Below, piece after piece: positions 16,402 through 22,345 of a DNA stretch of 34,160 bases; position 1 is the stretch's first letter, and every line of letters starts with the position of its first letter. Both the position numbers and the translations under genes were made by a program. Below the pieces are notes generated by a model that was not told the DNA's origin, made no database searches, and saw only the letters and a program-made list of their open reading frames with translations. Source of the DNA: Kiritimatiellia bacterium (GTDB lineage Bacteria; Verrucomicrobiota; Kiritimatiellia; JAAZAB01); assembly GCA_028715905.1 (NCBI GenBank), contig JAQUQV010000026.1:1-34160 (forward strand). Reading direction: 5' to 3'.

Positions 16402-17568
16402 ATGAAAATGAATAAAATATCTCTTGAAGAGTTCAAACGGCGCCATACCGAAGCTCGGCGCAAAATCAATGAACGCAAGCTGGATGCCCTGCTCGTCCAC
16501 AGCGACGAGGCCGAATTCGCCAACGTGCGATATTTTTCCGACTACTGGCCCATCTTTGAAAGCGCCGGCGTCTTCATCCCGGCCGAGGGAGACGCCACCC
16601 TGCTGATCGGACCGGAAAGCGAGACTTTCGCGCGCGACCACAGCGTGATCAAGGACATCAAAAAAATCCTTTATTACCGCGAATCGGCCGAGCCGAATTA
16701 TCCCGGAATAACTTTGGATAAATTTGAGGACATCTTCAAATCCGCCAACAACGGCAAGGGCGTCAAACGGCTGGGCGTCGCCGGTTACACCGCCATGCCC
16801 GTTACCATTTATGAGGCCATGCGCCAGGCTCTGCCGAACGCCGAAATCATCAGGGCCGACGACATCATGTATGAAATGCGCATGATCAAAAGCGAACCGG
16901 AAATTGCCATGCTCCGGGAGGCCTTCCGCATTTCCGACCTGGCCGTGGCAGACGTGCTTGACCACATTCGCCCCGGCATGACCGAGCTTCAGGCGGTCGG
17001 CCTGGCGCAGGAATCGTTTTACCGGAACGGCGCCGAGTACGAGGCGCACCCCACCTATGTCCTCTCCGGCCCCAACAGTTCCCATGCCATCGGCCGGCCG
17101 GGACACCGCGTAATTCAGCAGGGCGACCTTGTCCAGCTGAACATCGGCGCCCGGGTTGGCGGATATTCACCCAGCATCGGAGTTCCGATCTGCATGGGCA
17201 AAATGGACGCCAAAATGCGCGACCTGGTCGCCTTCGGCCTGGAAGCTCATGTCAAAACCATGGAGTGGATGAAGGCCGGCGTGCCCGCCGGCACGGTCGC
17301 CGCCAGCTTTTTTGAGTTTGTCAAAAAACGCGGTTATGAAAAAAACCTGCTCTACGGCCCCTGCCACGGCCTGGGCATGATGGAAGTGGAACGTCCCTGG
17401 ATGGAAACAACCTCAACTTACCCGCTGCGCGAAAATATGACCTTCCAGGTTGACACTTTCCTCTACTGCCCGCAATACGGCCTGCGCTGGGAAACCGGCG
17501 CGCGCATAACCGCATCCGGAGTGGAAGCGTTTTCCGGCAAATTCCGCAAAATAATTGAGATCGCCTGA
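16402..17568 (+). CDS. M24 (pita-bread) family protein with altered metal ligands; Xaa-Pro peptidase or creatinase relative
   Basis: The 388-residue protein has a creatinase-type N-terminal domain (about 1-155) and an M24 domain (about 160-388). Active M24 metallopeptidases use Asp, Asp, His, Glu, Glu to bind two metals. Here the first Asp position is Asn247 (LVQLNIG), the second is Ser258 (GGYSPS), and a Glu position is Asp351 (TFQVDTF). His322 (CHGLG), Glu330 (VERP) and Glu364 (RWETG) remain. The metal site is therefore probably lost or remodelled, as in creatinase, which is metal-free. The true reaction is unknown. GGAG at 16391-16394 supports ATG 16402; a second ATG lies two codons later. 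It follows nagB by 144 nt. Confidence 0.82.
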   Translation: MKMNKISLEEFKRRHTEARRKINERKLDALLVHSDEAEFANVRYFSDYWPIFESAGVFIPAEGDATLLIGPESETFARDHSVIKDIKKILYYRESAEPNYPGITLDKFEDIFKSANNGKGVKRLGVAGYTAMPVTIYEAMRQALPNAEIIRADDIMYEMRMIKSEPEIAMLREAFRISDLAVADVLDHIRPGMTELQAVGLAQESFYRNGAEYEAHPTYVLSGPNSSHAIGRPGHRVIQQGDLVQLNIGARVGGYSPSIGVPICMGKMDAKMRDLVAFGLEAHVKTMEWMKAGVPAGTVAASFFEFVKKRGYEKNLLYGPCHGLGMMEVERPWMETTSTYPLRENMTFQVDTFLYCPQYGLRWETGARITASGVEAFSGKFRKIIEIA

Positions 17569-17688
17569 AAGTTGGGTTGTGCAACGCATTATGTCAACGG
17601 AGGCCATCGGAGTGCTGGCCGCCATAATGATTTCTCCCTGCGGGTTGCCACTGAATTGCGCTTTTTGAGGAGTCGGCCGCCCAATTTC

Positions 17689-17717
17689 GGCGGATGCGGT
17701 CTGATCCGCCGCCGGAC
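17689..17717. repeat. GC hairpin repeat upstream of the coiled-coil gene
   Basis: GGCGGAT (17689-17695) pairs with ATCCGCC (17704-17710). The right side CTGATCCGCCGCCGGA matches the hairpin at 9710-9725 with one difference. Confidence 0.4.
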
Positions 17718-17740
17718 CATGGTTTACGGAAAACAACCCG

Positions 17741-18229
17741 ATGAATGCTGAAGAAAAAAAACCGCAGTTTGAAATCGGAGCGGAAAAAGTCAACGCCGGG
17801 AAAATCATGGCGGAAATCAAAACGGCCGTAGCCGCCAAAACCGCGCGCGGGGTTTACCGCGACCTGCGCGTCGCGCGCGCCGAAATGGCCAACCTGGTCA
17901 ACATGAGCGATGACGAAAGTTTTCTGAAATATTACCTGGAGTGCCTGCGCGACGCCGTCTTCGTGGATATCAATGATTTTGAAATCCGCGAAAAGCGGCG
18001 TTTCGGATCCGGCCTGCTGGTCGTTCTTAAAAAAATCATCTGGAATGCGCTGAAATTCTACACTTACCGTCTCTGGTCGCAGCAGAACCAGATCAACGGC
18101 CTGCTGGTAACGGCCCTGGAAAGCTTGGACGGCAAATACCGCGCGCGGATTGAAGCGCTGGAACGTAAATTGACCACATCTGACCCAAGCAAACTGCACC
18201 GCAAAGACGCAGAGATCGCAGAGAGCTGA
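17741..18229 (+). CDS. Small coiled-coil protein at the head of a glycosyltransferase cluster
   Basis: A 162-residue protein of unrecognised family. Features are VNAGKIMAEIKTAVAAK near the N-terminus, a basic amphipathic or weakly hydrophobic stretch (GLLVVLKKIIWNALKFYTYRLW, about 92-113), and a coiled coil of about 30 residues (INGLLVTALESLDGKYRARIEALERKL). Similar N-terminal segments are found on methyltransferases of polysaccharide clusters, so it may be a truncated or stand-alone scaffold; this is inference. The final residues (LHRKDAEIAES) are encoded by the left arm of the dispersed repeat at 18198-18267 and so are probably a late addition to the frame. No strong ribosome binding site is seen. 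Confidence 0.6.
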   Translation: MNAEEKKPQFEIGAEKVNAGKIMAEIKTAVAAKTARGVYRDLRVARAEMANLVNMSDDESFLKYYLECLRDAVFVDINDFEIREKRRFGSGLLVVLKKIIWNALKFYTYRLWSQQNQINGLLVTALESLDGKYRARIEALERKLTTSDPSKLHRKDAEIAES

Positions 18230-18267
18230 ATAATAAAAACTCTGCGTCCTCCGCGCGGCGGTAAAAA
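18198..18267. repeat. Dispersed inverted repeat (copy a) between the coiled-coil gene and the first glycosyltransferase
   Basis: The left arm ACCGCAAAGACGCAGAGATC (18198-18217), continuing GCAGAGAG, ends the upstream gene. The right arm CTCTGCGTCCTCCGCGCGGC (18240-18259), continuing GGTAAAAA, ends 4 nt before the downstream ATG. The arms are roughly inverse complements. Related copies lie at 19480, 26096, 27786 and 30214. Confidence 0.7.
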
Positions 18268-18271
18268 ATCT

Positions 18272-19504
18272 ATGCAAGACGGTAAATTGATTTTTGTTTC
18301 CCCCCGTTTCGCCGAAGGCCCGACCGTCGGCGGGGCCGAAACGCTGCTGAAAGCTTCGGCCCGACACGCCCGGGCCATGGGGTTCAAAGTCACCTTTCTG
18401 ACCACCTGCGCCCGCGATCATTTCACCTGGCGCAACGAACTGGAAAGCGGCGCGCGGAATATTGACGGACTTGACGTCCATTTCTTCCGGGTGGATGAAG
18501 ACCGGGATATCGGCGCTTTCCTCCGCGTTCAGGATGCCATCAGCCGCCGGGGAATTTATAGCCTGGAAGACGAAAAAACGTGGCTGGTTAACAGCGTCAA
18601 CAGCCGCGCCCTGTGCGATTATTTGCGCCGAGAGGCCGATAACTGCGACTGGATAATCATCGGCCCCTACCTTTTCGGCCTCTCGTATTTTGCCGCGCGA
18701 ATCCGCCCGGCAAAAACCATCCTGGCGCCCTGTCTCCACGACGAGGGATTCGCCTATGCGCGCTCTTTCCGGGAAATGTTCAGGGACGCCGCGGGTATCA
18801 TGTTCAACTCCGGGCCGGAAATGGACCTGGGGCAAAAGCTTTACGGCCTGCCCGCGGAAAAATGCGCCGTGGTTGGCATGGGCATGGATTTTTTTGAAGC
18901 GCCGCCGGAGCTTTTTGCCGAAAAACATGATTTTCATGAGCCCTATCTCATTTATTCCGGCCGGCGCGAGGCGGGCAAGGGCATCCCGCTCCTCCTTGAT
19001 TATTTCTCCCTCTTCCGCCAACGCCAAAAAACCGCCCTGAAAATGGTTTTCACCGGCTCCGGCCGGATTGACCCCCCCCCCGGCCTGGAGCCCCATATTC
19101 TTGACCTGGGATTTGTGGCGGAGGAGAAGAAGCGCGCGGCCATGGCCGGGGCCGTTGCTTTCTGCCATCCCTCCGTCAATGAAAGCTTCGGCATCGTTTT
19201 GCTGGAATCATGGCTGGCCCGCACGCCGGCCCTGGTCCATGCCCGCTGCGCCGTCAACCATGACCACTGCCGAAAAAGCAACGGCGGATTGTGGTTCGCC
19301 TCTTACCCCGAATTTGAGGAGGAGCTTCTTTTGCTGGCCGGCAACCGCAATCTGCGCGACCGCATGGGGCGCGCCGGACGGGATTATGTTTTGCGCGAAT
19401 ATGACTGGAAGAATATTGAAAGCAAATTTTGCGCGGCTCTGGACCAATTTGCGGAGAAATTTTACCCGCCCGCTTCGCTTGCGACACAGAGTTCGCAACG
19501 ATAG
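18272..19504 (+). CDS. Glycosyltransferase, GT4-like
   Basis: The 410-residue GT-B fold enzyme probably adds a sugar from a nucleotide sugar during surface polysaccharide assembly at the inner membrane. The N-terminal Rossmann half contains FVSPRFAEGPTVGGAETLL, the glycine-rich acceptor-side loop typical of family 4. The C-terminal half has IYSGRREAGKGIPLLLDYF and the donor-site signature HPSVNESFGIVLLESWLARTPAL, with the ExFGxxxxE arrangement. Start ATG 18272 has no Shine-Dalgarno apart from the GGCGGT of the preceding repeat. The last few residues (ATQSSQR) run into the next repeat copy. The donor and acceptor cannot be named. Confidence 0.87.
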   Translation: MQDGKLIFVSPRFAEGPTVGGAETLLKASARHARAMGFKVTFLTTCARDHFTWRNELESGARNIDGLDVHFFRVDEDRDIGAFLRVQDAISRRGIYSLEDEKTWLVNSVNSRALCDYLRREADNCDWIIIGPYLFGLSYFAARIRPAKTILAPCLHDEGFAYARSFREMFRDAAGIMFNSGPEMDLGQKLYGLPAEKCAVVGMGMDFFEAPPELFAEKHDFHEPYLIYSGRREAGKGIPLLLDYFSLFRQRQKTALKMVFTGSGRIDPPPGLEPHILDLGFVAEEKKRAAMAGAVAFCHPSVNESFGIVLLESWLARTPALVHARCAVNHDHCRKSNGGLWFASYPEFEEELLLLAGNRNLRDRMGRAGRDYVLREYDWKNIESKFCAALDQFAEKFYPPASLATQSSQR

Positions 19505-19589
19505 GAATTTATTTGCGTATGAATATTCTGAACAATCAAATAAGACTTCGTTTCACCTCGGCGCCCTCCGCGCCCCGGCGGTGAATAAA
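19480..19589. repeat. Dispersed inverted repeat (copy b, degenerate) between the two glycosyltransferase genes
   Basis: The left part GACACAGAGTTCGCAACGAT (19483-19502) overlaps the end of the upstream gene. An AT-rich middle follows. The right part GCGCCCTCCGCGCCCCGGCG (19561-19580), continuing GTGAATAAA, finishes 2 nt before the GTG start of the next gene. The interior TAGGAATTTATTTG resembles TAGGAATGGTTTTTG of the copy at 26096. Confidence 0.55.
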
Positions 19590-19591
19590 CA

Positions 19592-20668
19592 GTGAAGGCG
19601 ATCCATCAATTCACGGCCGGTTTCACGAAAGGCGACGCCATCAGCAACGAGGCCGTGCTCCTGCGGAAAATTTTCCGCTCCTGGGGATATGAATCGCATA
19701 TCTTCTGCGAACCGCACCGCGTCCTGCCGCAGTTGCGCCCTCAAACTTACGACGCCGCCCTGGCGGAAACTATCCTGAAACCCGGCGACCTGGCCGTGCT
19801 CCATCTCTCAATCGGCTCGGCCGTGAACGATCTCTTCGCCGCCCTGAAATGCCGCCGGGCCATCATTTATCACAACATCACCCCCCCGGAATATTTCCGC
19901 GGAATTCACGAACAGATCGCGCGCGACCTGGCCTGGGGCCGACAACAGGCCGCAAAACTGGCCGGCGCCGCCGAAATCGTCATGGCCGTCAGCCGGTTCA
20001 ACGCGGACGAATTGAAAAGCATGGGATACGGCCCAGCGCAAATTCTCCCCCTCATTCTTGACGCCTCCGCCTTAAAATCAAGCCCCGACCGCGGCGTTCT
20101 GCGCTCCCTGGCCGACGGCAAAACCAATGTGCTTTTTGTCGGCCGCGGCGCGCCCAACAAACGGATTGAAGATTTGCTCTGCGCCTTTCATTACTTCCAG
20201 TCAACCCTGGAAAAGAACTCGCGCTTCATCCACGTGGGCTCATATACCGGCCTGGAAAGATACCAGGCGCTGGTGCAGGCCCTGGCGCGGCGGCTGGATA
20301 TCCGGAACTGTGTTTTTGCCGGAAGCGTCAACCAGCAGGAACTGAACGCCTATTACGCGGGGGCGCATTTGTTCCTGTGCATGAGCGAACACGAGGGCTT
20401 CTGCATCCCCCTCCTGGAAAGCATGGTCCACGACCTGCCCGTCATGGCCTACGCGGCCGGCGCCGTGCCGGAAACTCTCGCCGGCGCAGGCGTTCTCTTC
20501 CGGGAAAAAAACTGGGACGAGGCGGCGGAAATGGCGGGGAAAATATTGAACGACCGAGAGTTGCGCGCCGGAATTATTTCAGGGCAAAGGGAGCGCCTGC
20601 GCCGTTATACGGGCCGCGACTTGGAGGGCGAATTGAAAAAAACGCTCGCCCCCGTCCTGGCGCGCTGA
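19592..20668 (+). CDS. Glycosyltransferase, GT4-like
   Basis: The 358-residue GT-B enzyme starts at GTG. The N-terminus (MKAIHQFTAGFTKGDAISNE) matches family-4 enzymes of O-antigen or capsule clusters. VLFVGRGAPNKRIEDLLCAF begins the donor-binding half. The ExFGxxxxE-type signature reads SEHEGFCIPLLESMVHDLPVMAY and is followed by GAVPETLAGAGVLF. The nearest ribosome-binding-like sequence is GGTGA (19580-19584), which belongs to the repeat copy ending at 19589. The stop at 20668 is separated by a single base from the stop of the convergent zinc-ribbon gene. Together with the previous gene it suggests synthesis of one glycan; its identity is unknown. Confidence 0.87.
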   Translation: MKAIHQFTAGFTKGDAISNEAVLLRKIFRSWGYESHIFCEPHRVLPQLRPQTYDAALAETILKPGDLAVLHLSIGSAVNDLFAALKCRRAIIYHNITPPEYFRGIHEQIARDLAWGRQQAAKLAGAAEIVMAVSRFNADELKSMGYGPAQILPLILDASALKSSPDRGVLRSLADGKTNVLFVGRGAPNKRIEDLLCAFHYFQSTLEKNSRFIHVGSYTGLERYQALVQALARRLDIRNCVFAGSVNQQELNAYYAGAHLFLCMSEHEGFCIPLLESMVHDLPVMAYAAGAVPETLAGAGVLFREKNWDEAAEMAGKILNDRELRAGIISGQRERLRRYTGRDLEGELKKTLAPVLAR

Positions 20669-20669
20669 T

Positions 20670-21158
20670 TCAGACCGGAGGCGGGCGCCGTTGGCTGGCA
20701 TCCGCAGGCGGCGCCGGCGGAAAATCCAAGGATTCAATTTTCCCGCCCAATTCATCCAGCGCGACGCGCAGGTCGTCCAGCAGTTTGCGCACGGCGCGGA
20801 CGGAATTGAGCATATCGTCTCTTTGAACAGAGGAAAACCGCTCCGGAATGCGGATGTTTTCCCCCTCCGTCCCGGGCGCGGCCGCTTCTCCGGACAAAGC
20901 GGAGGAGGATGAATGCGCCGCAGCCGCCGGCGCCGCGGCTGTTTTTCCGGAGGAGATTGATTCGGAAATCTCCTTGTCAAGCTCGGCCAGGTCAAATCCT
21001 TCCGGAATGGGCACTTCCAGTTCGCTGTCGCAATGCGGACAGCTGATATTAAGCCCCGCCCCCCGGCAATCAATCGCCAGGCTTTTGCCGCAGCGCCCGC
21101 AATCAAAAATAATATCGCTGCCTGAAAGCGTCGGATTTTTTGATTCGGCACGATTCAT
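20670..21158 (-). CDS. Zinc-ribbon protein with low-complexity linker and helical tail
   Basis: A 162-residue protein. Residues of about 19-45 hold two CxxC pairs (FDCGRCGK and ISCPHCDSE), a treble-clef or zinc-ribbon knuckle of the kind found at the N-terminus of many PVC and deltaproteobacterial proteins. A Ser/Ala-rich linker (about 70-95) is followed by a helix that could form a coiled coil (DDMLNSVRAVRKLLDDLRVALDELGGKI) and a Pro-rich end. There is no membrane segment. The function is unknown. It is convergent with the glycosyltransferase gene and divergent from the AraC gene across an AT-rich gap (21159-21336) that probably contains promoters for both. Confidence 0.65.
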   Translation of the reverse strand: MNRAESKNPTLSGSDIIFDCGRCGKSLAIDCRGAGLNISCPHCDSELEVPIPEGFDLAELDKEISESISSGKTAAAPAAAAHSSSSALSGEAAAPGTEGENIRIPERFSSVQRDDMLNSVRAVRKLLDDLRVALDELGGKIESLDFPPAPPADASQRRPPPV

Positions 21159-21336
21159 ATTGGCCCTGCCGCTTTACGGAAAAACAGGATATAAGCTCTC
21201 TGTCAATTATATGTATAGCAACTTTTCTGAAATATCAAGCTTTTTATTGAAAATAATTACAGGAAGTTATATGTTCGCATCAGTCGCATAAATGCCCGCA
21301 GGCCGCAGACTATGAAGAAAAGAAGAGATTTCTGAC

Positions 21337-22215
21337 ATGTCGGCAAGAACCCGCATGACGCCTGAAACGGGAATGATCCGCAACGTAACGCGGCCCTCCG
21401 CGGTTCGGCCCGTGTTTGAACGCGCGACAATTACAGAAGCGAGGGCAACCCGCGTTATTCCACGGCATCAGCACGTGAATTACGAGATTATCTTCGTGGA
21501 CCGGGGCGTTTACCGGTGCCTTCATAACGGGATTGATTTTACGCTCGGCAGGAACGGATTGCTCGTCATCAAGCCCGGCGATTGGCATACGGATATTTTT
21601 GACGGAAAATATCTCCGTTATTTCGGGCTGGGATTCAGCCTCAACCCGGCGTCCTGCGCGCCGGCATCCATTTTCCGCGAAGGTACCCCGGTGGAAAAAC
21701 AGCGCTTTGCCGCCAAGCGGGAGGAGTTTCTGCCCCTGATAGAAAAAATCAGGCGGGAATCGCGCGCCGGCGATTTTGTTTCGGCGCATATCCAGGACGC
21801 GCTGGTGCTGGAGTTTTTTTACCGCATGATCCGGGCGGTTCCCCGGGAGATCCTCTCGGATTATTATGTGGCGACCTCGCGCGCAGCATCTTTTTCCGCC
21901 AGCCTTGTTTCAGTTATCAACGAACAACTGACCCGGAAATTGAATGTCGGCGAACTGGCTTCGGCGCTTGGCGTCAGCGAAAGCTCCCTGGCGCACAAGT
22001 GCCGGGAAATACTGCATTGCTCGCCGGCGCGCCTTTTCCGGCAGGTCAAGCTGAACCGCGCCATGCGGATGCTGAAATCCACGGACATGCTGGTCAAGGA
22101 AGTGAGCGACTATCTGGGTTTTGAAAACCAGTTTCATTTTTCCCGGGCTTTCAAAAAGGCCTTCGGAAAAACCCCGTCGGAAGCGCAGAACGATAAAACT
22201 CCCTCGCCCCTTTGA
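21337..22215 (+). CDS. AraC-family transcriptional regulator
   Basis: The 292-residue regulator has an N-terminal cupin-like sensing domain (about 35-115: HQHVNYEIIFVDRGVYRCLHNG, then IKPGDWHTDIF), typical of AraC proteins that sense sugars. The C-terminal double helix-turn-helix (about 185-285) reads LNVGELASALGVSESSLAHKCRE, followed by the family signature VKEVSDYLGFENQFHFSRAFKKAFGKTPSEA. It lies immediately upstream of the alpha-mannosidase gene in the same direction, and the gap between them holds a 21-bp-spaced direct repeat suited to an AraC-type dimer. It probably controls mannosidase expression in response to a mannose-containing ligand; the ligand is inferred. Confidence 0.9.
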   Translation: MSARTRMTPETGMIRNVTRPSAVRPVFERATITEARATRVIPRHQHVNYEIIFVDRGVYRCLHNGIDFTLGRNGLLVIKPGDWHTDIFDGKYLRYFGLGFSLNPASCAPASIFREGTPVEKQRFAAKREEFLPLIEKIRRESRAGDFVSAHIQDALVLEFFYRMIRAVPREILSDYYVATSRAASFSASLVSVINEQLTRKLNVGELASALGVSESSLAHKCREILHCSPARLFRQVKLNRAMRMLKSTDMLVKEVSDYLGFENQFHFSRAFKKAFGKTPSEAQNDKTPSPL

Positions 22216-22221
22216 GACCTC

Positions 22222-22251
22222 ATTTGCAGGATTCGTCAAATGATTTGCAGG
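22222..22251 (+). promoter_or_regulatory. Direct repeat ATTTGCAGG x2, probable AraC-type operator
   Basis: ATTTGCAGG occurs at 22222-22230 and 22243-22251, exactly 21 bp apart (two helical turns), upstream of the alpha-mannosidase gene and just after the AraC-regulator gene. Direct repeats with this period are the usual AraC/XylS target. Confidence 0.5.
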
Positions 22252-22287
22252 CATTGGCATTCCGTTTTCCAGACGCGCGCGTAGCAT

Positions 22288-22314
22288 CTGACACTGAACG
22301 GAACAGCTTATAGT
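22288..22314 (+). promoter_or_regulatory. Weak promoter candidate of the alpha-mannosidase gene
   Basis: CTGACA (22288-22293) and TATAGT (22309-22314) with a short 15-bp spacer. A weak core promoter would suit an activator-dependent gene. The nearer operator half-site ends 36 bp upstream of the -35 box. Confidence 0.35.
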
Positions 22315-22345
22315 TTTTAAAATCAAAATTAATCGGAGGAACTTT

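Noticed and set aside
17594-19168. 524-codon minus-strand frame
   Set aside because: It spans two plus-strand genes and the repeat between them; its translation has no domain pattern, so it is a shadow frame.
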